From positions 8,903,013-8,967,012 of the forward strand of contig NC_092577.1 of the NCBI RefSeq assembly GCF_037975245.1: a stretch of DNA of 64,000 nt. Direction: 5' to 3'. The position numbers were made by a program, and so were the translations under genes. Source of the DNA: Apostichopus japonicus. Its lineage: Eukaryota; Echinodermata; Holothuroidea; Aspidochirotida; Stichopodidae. The notes under the pieces are model-generated. The model was not told the origin of the DNA, did no database searches, and was given only the letters and a program-made list of their open reading frames with translations. This document shows, one piece after another, positions 47,197-59,549 of this stretch (positions are counted from its first letter, which is position 1; every line of letters starts with the position of its first letter).

Positions 47197-48713
47197 TTTT
47201 GTTGCGTCCGTCCCAGTACGGTAAGGCAGATTTCGATGGTCGCGTGGCAGGGACGACACGAAAACGTAAATAACCAGTCCAACAGAGATATATAATGATT
47301 CGTTCTATTTATTTTGCAAGATTGATTGGATTAGATATGTTGAACTCATATAATTAGTGGTATTTCTTGTATATTTAACGTGCCTTCACACACGGAGACC
47401 TTACACAGTAGAGGTATACAGTGTGACTGAAGTGGCTTACAAAACTGTCATACACGAGGCAAAAGACATGACACTTTCCTCCAATCATAAGTTAACGTTT
47501 CTGTCACAAGACAGCAGCAGCCAATCACACTACATATAAGTTGAATTCTTGGAAATCATTTGAGGGATAAGTTAAACAGAGTATTTACATACATCTGCAT
47601 ATGGTCTATGCCATGGTGACTCGCATGATATTTTTACTAAAATTCCTCTTTATCTGATATCATTAAACAAATAAAATCAATACCTGGGAAAAAAAACATT
47701 CATGTAGTCAGTGAAGGTACGCCTTAATGCTTACAACAGTAGACAAAAAAATATTTATACCTCAAGTACTGGGGGTGAAATTGGCGAAAAACTAAACGTG
47801 ACAGTTACTATTAGCAAAAATCAGAGTGCACACGCAAATGTTCGATTTCTTATGTCTTATTAAAAATTTTCCAATCACTTTTTATAATCATACCGAAGTT
47901 GAACAACACCTCTACCTCAATTGCTATGCAACTTTGAAAAAGTGTTGTAAACGCACGAAAATAACGATGAAGATGTATTGTGACTCGCATGACAAGAAAA
48001 CGTGACTTGACAAGTTCACTTTTCGGATAGTTCTAGACCAAATGCAGAAGTGAATCGAAGGTATAGATCTTGCATAGTGAAATATAACATTCATTGGTCT
48101 AGAAAGTGTCCAAAAGGTACTTCCCTTGGGAATGTCCAGATGATATTAATGTCCTCGAGTTACCTTCATGACTGCAGACAGTAGGTAATATACTGTACCG
48201 GTAGTACAGTTGTTCGGGCAATATATCTTGTCAATTAATATTTATAACAATATTTAGTCTGTTGAAGTCACTCATTTGAAAGTTATAGAAGAAATAGATT
48301 TATCAAAATGTGATTCAAATTACTATTCTCATTTGTCATATTTGAATAAACCAAAAGTGTAGTATTTGAAAAGATAAATTCGCTCATAGGATTTTGGGAA
48401 TGATTGAGCAGTTAAAACCTTAAGGTTGTCAAGTCATAGCACATGGCATTGCCAGATACAAATGAAAGTTATGTTTTTGTATATTACTAAAAAATCAATG
48501 ACATTTGCTAACTTTCCAAATGTGGTGATAAAATAGGCATTATATTGCGAATAAATATTCATGATTTTAAATTCTGATATTTCAAATGAAATTATTATAA
48601 TTAGTTGCATTATGTGTGCCCATATTATTCAAGTTGCCTAATTAAAGGGGAATGCATATATGATATCTTTAATCAGTGATTCATTCATCAAACTATAACA
48701 TCCCTGTAATTTT
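47197..48713. other. Gene-free stretch beyond the satellite
   Basis: No exon recognised. The motif GTGACTCGCATGA occurs at 47619 and 47981, so the family duplicated at 48714-49424 may extend into this region in a more decayed form. Confidence 0.4.
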
Positions 48714-49424
48714 CACACAGTAAATAGGTAGAAACACTATCTTGATTTGACGTGACTCGTGTGACGTGACTCGCGTGACATTCGTAAAGGGTGATTTTCT
48801 GCAAAATTTGAATAATGTATCTTCTGAAAAGGAAAATTCAGTAATCCTTTTGGTACCTATGTGAAGACTTGATATTCATTATTTGGAGTAAAACTTTTGT
48901 GCAGGCAAGGAGGAAAACACAAAAACAGTCAATTTTGTGACTCACGTAACAGTAAATCGAGGGTGTTTACTGTTTTCAATTTACCACTGTTGTCTAATGC
49001 CTTGATATCAAAATAAAATTGAAGCTATTATGTGAGCACTATACTATAGCAAATATAATTAGTTAAACACACAGTAAATAGGTAGAAACACTATCTTGAA
49101 TAGATGTGACTCGCGTGACGTGACTCGCGTGACATTCGTAAAGGGTGATCTTCAGCAAAATTTGAATATCTTCTGGAAAGGAAAATTCAGTAATCCTTTT
49201 GGTATCTATGTGAAGACTTGATATTCATTATTCGATATTCATTACCAGTAAAACTATTGTGCAGGCAAGGAGAAAAAAAAAAACAGTAAATTTTGTGACT
49301 CGCGTGACAGTCAATCGAGGGTGTTTTCAATTCACCACTATTGTCTAATGCCTTGATGTCAAAAAAAATTGAAGCTATTTAGTAAGCACTATGCTATAGC
49401 AAATATAATTAGTCCAAAAAACTG
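48714..49424. repeat. 354-bp tandem duplication with GTGACTCGCGTGAC motifs
   Basis: ACAGTAAATAGGTAGAAACA starts at 48717 and again at 49071. The following 340 bases match at high identity, with small indels. Each unit carries two adjacent GTGACTCGCGTGAC-like motifs and a third about 185 bases later. Confidence 0.9.
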
Positions 49425-51662
49425 ATGATACCTATGATTACTTTGTACAAATCTGCACAAAATGAAATTTCAATGTATTTTTCATAATTAAGTTACTATG
49501 GGAACCATTTGTTATTACCGACCCCATAATCAAACAAATGATGTTTTTAGTAACTACAAGTATTCTATTTATTGGAAACTTATACAATTTTAATGTACAA
49601 TGATTTTCAATTTTTGGTATGATGTTGACCTTAACATGGAATTGACCATATATGAAATATACATGAGGGTTCACGACACTATAAGTGTATGACATAACAC
49701 CATTATACAGCAAAACTACATGACTCACATGCACATATAAGCACAACTTTTTTTAAACCTCACCCCCCCCCCTTCCCCCCTAAAAAAAAAGGAAAAAGAG
49801 AAAATAACTTAGTTATTGGATTTTATGTTTAAAATAAATAAAGTAGCACATTAAAGTAACTAGTCAAAGAACCATCATAGCATATTCTGACAACGAAATA
49901 TGGAATACTGTTACATTTAAAAATCATTAATGTAGAAAAATCATTATGAACCAAAGATGGGCATAAGGTGAAGGGTGTAACAGAAATATTGCCACTAAAA
50001 GATATAAACCCATCAATGACTATTAACTTAGAGATTCTAACAATGCACATCTCATGATCTCACACAAACAAGAAAAGTCCTCTCTACTGGAATGACAGTT
50101 TTAGATATTACATCAATTCTAGACTGAAGACTTGAGTAGACGTACAGTACATCTGACTTTACAATGAAAAACATAAACAAAGAAACATAACAAACTCTAT
50201 AAAAGATAGTAAATCTATTGCCATGACTATTATCTAACCTTTCCTAGCAGATTATATACTATGTGCTATACAATCTTAACAATATAATTTTTTGTAATAA
50301 TTAAATATGGTTTCTCAAATTTGTAAAACAATAGAATGGCTTAGTGTAATATATTTATTCAATGAATAATATAATGGATACATTCAAGGTTTATTTGTTT
50401 CCACTGATAGAGTACAGTATTTTGTAATGGGATCAATAAATGTTGTCTTTGGGGCTAAAAAGGTGAATAGGCTGGTTATTTAATGTACAAATTATACACA
50501 GCAATACAGCAGCATGTCAAGAACATCACCATACCAATGTATCAAGAATTGAAAAAAAAAATATTTTGTGCATTCCAAACAGAGAATTAATAAAGTGACC
50601 TGTATCTGTAATATCTTGTTAACCAAAGAGGAACAACTACATCTCAGGTTCTAATAAATAACATCTCCTTTGGTATAAGTATGTCAATAAGTCATATCAA
50701 AACAGTTTGTGCTTTCACTTGTTATCATTTTGGAGGAAGGGTGAAAGGAAAGGCTGGTTTAATGTCTAATAGACGCCTTATTGTATCATGTCACAAAATG
50801 GGCTGTACCCCAGGAGCTTGACCACCTTTTTGCAGTGGGAGTGGGTAAAATGTTATCTTGTCCAGATGAGGAGGGGTGAAGAGGAGGGATGTGCCCCACT
50901 CTTTAAGATATTTGTAAATATGAAGGGTAACCCTGCTGTACCCTCTGTCTCGGTTGATTTTGGGGAGATGGGTGGGGGGGGCAGGGCATTTAGCCTACAT
51001 CCATGCCAGGGATGGTTCAATCATCATTATTACTACATTTGTGTAATACAACTTTAAATCTTGCCAATGTATACAACATTAAAAGTGTGCAGTTTAGAAC
51101 AATTTCCTGTGAGCAATGAAAAGAGTTAAGAGTAAAATATTACTTAGGACCATCTAGGACACAAGTGAACATGGCACCTCATGGCTTCATGCATATTCAA
51201 AAGTTATTTTAAAGCTATGACTACTGGCAATACTAGTTATATGGGGATGTAAGATCTAAAGATAGCAATTACTGATAGCAGATGCCTGGAGAATCCCTAA
51301 TGCATTCGCTCTCATCTGATTTATTGTATTAAAGGTTCAAAACAATACCAAGATTACAGGTGGCAATGCACATATAACTTCAAAGACTTGATGCTTCATA
51401 GTTTCTCAACAAAATCACATCCATGATCAGACCAAGGTACATACTACAAAAGCTTGTTTGCCTGGCATGTGGGCAATCTATATTTTCATAAAAAGTCTTC
51501 TGATGAACTGATAATTTAGAAATCTTTTTTAAAAACTGTATCCATTTGAGAGAAACCTTCCATCAATACTACCATATAGTAATTCATTTTATTGAATGTT
51601 ATTACCTCTACACAATTAAACAAGTGGAATCTTAAAAAGTGCATTTGATTTTATTTATGAAA
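49425..51662. other. Gene-free stretch, possibly 3' flank of a minus-strand gene
   Basis: No plus-strand exon recognised. If the terminal exon at 51663-51889 is real, the right end of this stretch is its 3' untranslated region: AATAAA on the minus strand lies at 51655-51650, only seven bases after the stop. A minus-strand frame at 49438-49746 has no motif. Confidence 0.4.
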
Positions 51663-51889
51663 CTAATTAGGCAAGCTGTCTTCACCTACATATGGCCTGT
51701 AGATTTGATCAGAAGGTATCAAACACAAACCATTATCATTGCACATAACTGACTGTTGAGAAATTATTATGCGAAGACTCATCCTACTCTCATTCACAAA
51801 GGAAGTTATGCCAGCAGTGATATGTTCCCACTTGAGTTTTTCTTTCACTTTCTTGAAATGTACCAAAGAAATGTTGATAACTGTATCAC
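51663..51889 (-). CDS. Terminal exon of an unidentified minus-strand gene
   Basis: On the minus strand, an acceptor with a mixed pyrimidine tract (TTTTCTCTCTAAACTTCAG) is followed by two bases and 74 codons. They read DTVINISLVHFKKVKEKLKW, then EHITAGITSFVNESRMSLRI, then CLIPSDQIYRPYVGEDSLPN, then TAG. AATAAA follows seven bases after the stop. The composition is protein-like, with alternating beta-type hydrophobics and charged turns, no low complexity, and clean splice and polyadenylation context. I do not recognise the family. It lies in the presumed long intron of NLR gene B, on the opposite strand, so it would be a nested gene or shows that NLR gene B ends earlier. Confidence 0.5.
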
Positions 51890-52983
51890 CTGAAGTTTAG
51901 AGAGAAAATACAAAAAAAATCAACTTTCCATTCACTAGATTTATCAAGGTCAATATTCATTAGGTCTGTGATCATATTTGTAACAGACATCAATGTCTTT
52001 CCTTGTCTTATTAATAAGTATATATGAATATTTTACATAGCTGTATTATAAGGGCAGCATATACATTGTTTTCTATTTCTGTTTTGATATTTGGGTTTGT
52101 TGGAATGACATAGCTAACAGCACAGGACTAATATAATAATTCAAAGCACCTTAGCTGCTTTCAAGAATATGTTTTGCATCCGAAGTAATCAATACAATTA
52201 GTTAATTACAACACTTGTAGTGGTAACTGATGTTACATCCGAAGAGTTTTGAAGCCCCGCCCCCCCCCCCTCCTTCCCACGCCAATAAAACAACTTTTGA
52301 CAATTGCTGGAAGTTTTCTACCAAGTTTGTGAGCTATCTTCTATGGTTTTGCAACAGAAAATAAATGTAGAAAAGACATGTGCTTGAGTTTGCTGGAAAT
52401 ATCTCTTGAATGGCCAGTAGTACTATAGCTGAAGTGCAAATAATGTACATCTTTAGACAAAACACATTAAGAGAATCTATCAACACTATTAAACAATGGG
52501 TAAGAATGGAAATCTGAATTACTTTGGTTTTTACTCTGAGGACATACATAGAGTCCAGAAGCTATGCATGTCTTGTATTACTGAGTGACAGCAACATATA
52601 CACACATTACAGTAAAACAACCAAAGACTTCTACTTGCAATCCCTTAGTATATAGCTCATTGGCAATGACATAAAGACTAGATGATCTTCAGATTTAAAT
52701 TTGATATCAATTTTCGTGGGGTTTAGATGCACTGAGAGGGGTAGGGTAAGAAATGTTAGAATGGAAAAAGGAGATATGGTTCCAGTTAGCCATTCTACAT
52801 TTTATAACAAAGACTTGGTTGTTACATATGTAACATATAGCAAGTGGAAGCACATATGCTTCAGACAATGTGATCATAGTAAAAAGCCACTGACTCACTT
52901 GCTGAGGCAGTTATGCAGGGTTAATATTAAATTATTTATATATTTCTTAGCCTCAGCAAATCTTGTGTTTATATAAAAAAAAA
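51890..52983. other. Gene-free stretch
   Basis: No exon recognised. C-run at about 52257-52270. Confidence 0.4.
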
Positions 52984-54548
52984 CAAGAGCCCAAGGGCAC
53001 TGTGGTTCCTTGCGTAGGGGTATATGACAATACACATAATATTATCATAGCAAGATTGTGCTCAAATAGTCCAAGCAATTGTGGTCCTACATGTACCCAT
53101 AAAGTAACCAACACTATAGCCAACACTTTTGTGATCACAAATTGTAATCAGATTTTTTATCAGAAGGCACTTTTGAGATCTGAATATGGCGTTGAAAATG
53201 TAAGAAATATAAGGTCACCTACAGGCGGGTCAACAGATATGATAACATTGGTGACCTCAGATCACATTTCATCAAAATTCCACCACCCCATTCACAACTT
53301 GTCCCAAAATATCAATCGTGTCACACCTTGGCACTGGGAGTTAATTGCATTAAATGTCTAAAAATTAACTTTGAACTTGTTTAACTTCACACACAAAGGT
53401 CACCTGGGGTCAACCCATTGACATTTTTGATCAGTGAGACATGAATGTAGCATCAAAACTACAAAAATTCAAAAATTTTCTTCTTTGCCCATTTTCTCCC
53501 CCCCCCCAAAAAAATACTAGTTTTTTAACATTAATTGACCTTTGGTGACCTTAGATCACAAGACCGTTAAGTTTGAAAATATTCCCCTATACCATTTGCA
53601 ACTTGTCCCAAAATATCAACGGTGTCACACCTTGGCACTGGAAGTTAGTGCATTAAATGTCTAAAAATTAATTATGGCCTCATATAACTTTACACACAAA
53701 GCTCACCCGGGTGGGTGTCAACCCATTGACATTTTTGATCAGAAGGTAACTTTGATATCCAAATCTAAAAACCAAACATATTCTTTTTCGCCAGTTTTCT
53801 CCCAAAATAAGCACATTTTTTTCTAGTGTGACCTTTGACCTATTGACCTTGGTTCCAGATGTAGTTTCATCTCCTGATTCCTGAGAAGTCGGTACAGCCA
53901 TCCTAACTCCGACCGAAAACTTTGACCCCATATAACTTCGCACATGAAGGTCACACAGGGGTCAACATATAGACATTTATGATCAGAAGGTACCTTTGAC
54001 ATCTGAAAATAGCAGATGCGGGTCGACAATTGGATTACATTGAAGCAACTCCCAACCCTAACGGACAATTCGTTCTCAAGTTATCGCAAAAATACTAGTT
54101 TTTGAACATTAATTGACCTTTGGTGACCTTGGATCACATAAATGTTTAGTTTATAAATGTTCCCCTTACCAGTTCACAACTTGTCCCAAAATATCAACCT
54201 TGTCTCACATTGGCACTGGGAGTTATTGCAGTTTTAATATTTTGGGTTTTTGGACCATAACTGACCTTTGTGGGCACGAAAAACAATAGGGCACACCATC
54301 ATATGGCGGATCTATGGTCCAATTTTGGCGTAATTCCAACTTCCCCTTATTGAGAGTGTACCCAAGCAAGTGTCACAGATGCACACACAGACACACACCA
54401 AACTGACTACAGCAAGGAACCAAAAATGATATAATCTCAAGTAGGTACATTACTACATTTTTGTGGAAGTGATGCTGGCAATACATAGGAGTGTGGTGAC
54501 ACTGCAAAGACAGAGTACTACCTTATCTTCCCTTGGGCCCTTAGGGAG
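52984..54548. mobile_element. TGACCT-rich element with inverted ends and internal repeats
   Basis: Near the left end are GCCCAAGGGC (52989-52998) and TGGTTCCTTGC (53003-53013). Near the right end their inverse complements GCAAGGAACCA (54412-54422) and CCCTTGGGC (54530-54538) occur in reverse order. The interior has roughly 300-bp diverged repeats. CTTGTCCCAAAATATCAA followed by TGTCACACCTTGGCACTG occurs at about 53298, 53606 and 54180, with TGACCT-rich blocks between. No transposase is visible, so this looks like a non-autonomous element. A perfect DR1 pair of TGACCT half-sites lies at 53829-53841. Confidence 0.65.
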
Positions 54549-57086
54549 TTTACTGATCAAGCAAGTTTGAAAACAATTACTGTTCCACCAAGATAAGACA
54601 GTAATAAAATCACTTTCTATCCAGACTCAAATCTAAGTATAACTACAACCCAACTTACCAGTCCTACTATACACTAATTATACCATCAGCATATTGTAAA
54701 CCATTCTTTGCAAGATCTGCATTAGTTGACCCCAAAGATCATCTCAAGACTGATTAATCCACATTTACCTAATGAGGAGATAAAGACAAAGACAATAAGA
54801 ATCAGTTGTCACTCATTGTATATTGAGAATATCAGAACAAGATATGTTTTAATGTAAACTATGAAATCCATTGTGATTGAGTATGTCTTTTTAATATTTG
54901 CTCAACAGTTATTCCATTGCTCACAGATACACAAGCTAATGCTATGATGATTCTGTGTCCCTGAAACAACTCTATAATTGCAAGTTCAGTCATTTTATTG
55001 AAAATTTATTCACAAACAAAATAATAGGCTAACATTGGTAACATGTTGGTAATCCTTTGGATAGTCCTTTAGACTAAATTGATCAGCACACTGTCAAGTC
55101 TGTTACTTTTAGCGTTATTTGGTGCAACAGGCCAATGAAGTTGTTCATCTTTGTATGAACACCAAATAGCAAAGTTAGGTATAGTAACTGGTCTGGATTA
55201 CTTTTGTCAAACATTGGGTATACAAGTGTGAAGCAGAGGCTGCTCTATTACATAAATTGTGTTGTTTTGCTTTGCTTCACAACTTTCTCAGTAACTTTAT
55301 TTCCAACCTTGCCAATAGACAGCGACCTGATACAACCCCCCCCCCCCACTCACCTACCCAAACACACTCTTATAACAGAATTAATGAATTACACAATAAC
55401 TTTAACAACATAAAAATAATGCAAATGCATTGAGGATTTCAGATGACATAACATGCTGAATCCTACAAGAACTTGTCATATTGTGTCGTGTGATCTTCTG
55501 TGATAGAATCATAAAATGTTACTTGTCACAGTGCAATACTCAATACCTATCATTATCCATGACAACTATATAATATGATGGGATAGGTGGACCTTGTCAT
55601 AAACTACATAATATCCACTCAACCTGGAGACGGTGACAATAGAAAGCCTTCATAAGCATTATATGCTCACACAGGAATGAAACTGTTCCATCATGAAACA
55701 ATGGATGTCTAATGACTATTGAAATTTGTCAGATTTGAAAGATTAGAGATGTTCTTGGCATCAGAATTTCATCCTCTTGAAACCTACAATTATGGTACAA
55801 TTTGCTACAGTTAGAAAAACACTGGACAAAAGAGGTCTCCCAGAATCCCTGAGTTTCACACACAACCTCTAGCAGTATTCTCACTGGTTGTTCATATGTT
55901 ATGTCTTGTTTTGCAGTGATTGGCATTGATGGGGATTGGGTGGGGGAAGGGGGTGCTGGATGATAGACTTTCCGTTGGGGAAATTTCCCTTAAGGGATCA
56001 TCTGATACATCATGGAGTAAAAATATCCAATTAAACACTTGTATTCTCATTGAAGAGGGGGATGGGTGGGTGTGGTAAGAATCAGGTGGTGGACCATACA
56101 ATCATTACCCTGCTCATGAAAACTGTACACATTTCTTCCAAGACCTGTAATCTGGATATGGTAAATCCCTAAAAAGGCTGATCTCAGGACTGAATAATTT
56201 CAGCTTACCTAATGATGAGAAAAAACAAAGTGCATTTGGTCCTCAGGTAAAATGTTATTATTAATGTAAATTGTCATCACCCAGTCTGCAAGTAGCAGCA
56301 TTCTATCATTTAACATTGACAAACACAGATCACAGCTATTATAAACATATGGTATGCTACTGTAGTTTCAAACTAAATGACTCAGTTTTAATTATAATAA
56401 CAATGTAAAGAAACTAATACAACTCAAATACAAATCTATAGACTGTACAAGATGAGTTCAGGGTCTCATAATGCTTCCGGCGGTGAGTATACAGCTCAAC
56501 TATACCAAACTAATTGAAAATATAAAGAATAATTAATCTGAAATTGAGACAAGCATTGAATCTTCAGTCAAACTTTAAGTAATACCTCTAGCATTCCACA
56601 ATCTGGTTTATATTATATTGAGAAACAAGAGTTATAACAAAGCCACCCTGATAAAAATATGGAGCCTGAAGAAAACATGATGAAGGATTCTGGTCACATA
56701 ATTTAGGAACGGATGGTTCACTGTACTGTCTATAAGTTGATGAATTTGTAGGATATCTGAAATGATGACATTGTACTTTAATTGATTGAGTTAAAGTACA
56801 TATTTTTCTATCTGCAGAATTTGATATATACTGTTATTTCATTTTGTTCTGTGTAGTCCTGGTGTGAGACGGTGGGGGTTGGGTGGTGGCTACAGCTGTC
56901 ACAAGTGACTACAAGTGCCAAGTGAAATACAGTATGTGATAAAGAATGATATTCTTTAACTTTGGATAAACAAAGACTTAAGCAAAGTGGATCTGGTAAG
57001 AAAAATGTGCATGGGACTGTGCCTGGCTCTCAATGTCACTGGTTTTGTGTACACCCTACTTGAATAATGCTTCTTTAGCCTCACAG

Positions 57087-57212
57087 GATGTGATTGTGGA
57101 TCTTAGAACTGGTGTGCGACAGTTTATCAGGAGTTTGGAGAAAAATATCAAAGAATTAAGGGAAAAGCAAACCCAGCCATCATCTTTAGCTGATATGATA
57201 GACATTTTTTAG
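57087..57212 (+). CDS. Possible terminal exon, weakly similar to the element gene
   Basis: Acceptor TTCTTTAGCCTCACAG, then 41 codons (DVIVDLRTGVRQFIRSLEKN to LADMIDIF) and TAG. Its spacing and the ADMIDIF end recall the central exon of the 5.1-kb element gene (FITKW... to ANMIDAF). The similarity is short and could be chance; a coiled-coil-like charged helix is another reading. Confidence 0.25.
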   Translation, partial: DVIVDLRTGVRQFIRSLEKNIKELREKQTQPSSLADMIDIF

Positions 57213-59153
57213 ATGAATATCAAAGGTGGAGGTGATTTGCATTTTACTGTCCAATTATGTTTTCAATCATATTTTTCTAACATTTAAGCAAATACTTAAA
57301 ACAGTCAACTCTACCATACTACGTACATAAACATCATAACAAACAAAGTACATTAAAGTTCAGATTATATCCATAGTTGCGTGACCTATGTGTGACATAC
57401 CTAACTTAATCAAGGTTTTTTTGTTTGTTTGATGGAGTGTTCATTACAAATACCTCTAACACATAGCTCAGCAATACAGACTGAGTTGACTTCTTTAATG
57501 TTTCTACATCATTTTAGAATAACTAAAATGGTATTTCGAGTTTTTGGTTTTAATCTGAAGAAAATAAATACCTTAACCGAAGACATATTTGTAGGTAACC
57601 CAAACTACTTTCATAGAAACCAACAAGTTGTCTTCCAGTCTGACCATTCTGGGAGTGTCAGGAGTTCTAAAAGACTTTTTTCATTTGAGTCTCAGGAGGC
57701 AATTTTTATTTCAGTTTGGCAAATGGTAAAATGTACCAGAGGGTGTTTAGGCAGCTATTGTGTCATGGCAAGCTCATTACAAACATACCAAGTACTGGAT
57801 TAATCCAGCAAGAATCCGATCATTTTAATGTCCTGACTAGGAAATAATTCTGTCAGTTGTATTTTGTGAGAGTGAATGGAGAAACAAGAGTATTCCTTGA
57901 TCTGCAATGCTATCCATAAAATCTACCAAAGGTTGTTGAAACATTGCTATCAATGTTCTACAATCTACACTAACCATTAAGGTGATTACCATCACATGGA
58001 GGAAATATCAGCTGATGAAACATTCATTGTCCTTGTCAGCACAGTGTGAAAGCTTCCATCGAAAATTGGTAACTACAGGTGGTATAGGTGATCCCCAAAT
58101 AGCTTCAGGATAATTCAAGTTAACCTAATGAAGAGAAAAGAAAATGATGTGAATGAAAATTAAGTCCTAATGATAGGATATATTGAGAATGTCAGTCAGA
58201 AATAGATACAGTATATATGTGTATGTCTCTGGCTAACCACCCTGTATACATGGACATTCACAGAGAAAAAATCCAAAGGAAGGAAAGTACACTTCAGATT
58301 CCAATAACCAGGTAAGTGTAAAAACAATTAACCAGTAAACCATCAAACTTGAACCGGATTGTCCATCAATTGTTTAGTGGAAGTGGCATATTAGGGTGTG
58401 GTGCAGTGATATAAATGAGCTCCCAAAGGAGACTTACTGTAAACCTCACACAAACCCAACCATTCGTGGTTTGGGCTTCACTGAGACATTTGTGAGATTT
58501 CCACCTTCTTTCCTACAGAAAGTCATTTGAATTTCCACTCATCGGGAGATAATTGTAACTACAGTCATTTAGTGTGTCACCTATTCTACCATAAAGTGTG
58601 TCAGCTTTGGTGGATTGGTGCTTTCATATTGTTTTTCTTCATTTAATGGCACCAGGCCCCTGGAGACTGTATTGCCTACAATGACCTACAGTAGTTACAC
58701 CACTCTCTTGGGGTCTCTTTCCAGATTTAAGATCACCAAGGATTTACAGAGTACCCTGTTCAGCTGGTCAATTGCTATCCAATATGGTCAGTTCTTTCAA
58801 CAAATTTGGCAGATGAAGACATTTGTAACCTCAACATTTTGATTTGCAATAGTTATGAGATAAAAAAGTCAAAATTGTGAAATTTGGGGACACGTATTTT
58901 TTAAAACCAACTGCAGTGACTGGATCAGCAAGTGACAATTCCGTATTCACAGCTGTATATACTCAGATTAGTAGGAAGTATTTCCAATTGTGTTCTCTGT
59001 TTATAATGGCTACAAGGGTACTACAAGGCTCTCTAAATCTTCAGTATTTTTGCATAGGTTTTGAAAACTGCTAGCAATTTAAAGCACATAAGGACATATC
59101 AGGAATAGAAATACTTAATCTGATTTTGCTCTGTGGAATATCTGAGCCCTAGC

Positions 59154-59549
59154 CAGCACCGGGAGCTAGGGGTATTGGTCAGAGGGGCGAGAATGGTCTG
59201 TAGGGGCGCTTTCGACACTATCTTAGCGGAGCGCCACCATAGGTTGGCGCGGAGCGTACAGAATTTTTTTGAGTAGAGATACTCCCTAGATCGCCGGAAA
59301 TGACCCTTTCCGGGCATTGCTAATTTGCAGATAAACGAAGAATAAATAGCCGTTAGAGCATTTTGTCAGAAAATTACACCAACAAAATGTGACAAATGTC
59401 AATAGGTAGATATGAGAGCAATAGAAAAGTCAATATTCGCGAATAAGTAAAAAGTAGTAAAAAGCTGAAAAGCGCGTCAGCAGTCCATTTGAGTCCGTCA
59501 GGGGGGGGGGGGGCATCCACCCCCTGACTGTATGGACGCTCCGCCACTG
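59154..59549. mobile_element. hAT-like MITE, second copy
   Basis: The 3' end GCTCCGCCACTG is intact; the 5' end CAGCACCGGGAGCTAGG is altered from CAGTGGCGGAGCTAG. The body aligns throughout with 24375-24776, including the hairpin core at 59225-59260. A target duplication is not clear. Non-coding. Confidence 0.82.

Noticed and set aside
57429-57803. 124-codon plus-strand frame
   Set aside because: It has no recognisable motif, no ATG at the frame start beyond a chance one, and no splice support.
59154-59549. 8-bp target duplication for the MITE copy
   Set aside because: Flanks GCCCTAGC and CTAGTAGC agree only in the last four bases, not enough to claim it.
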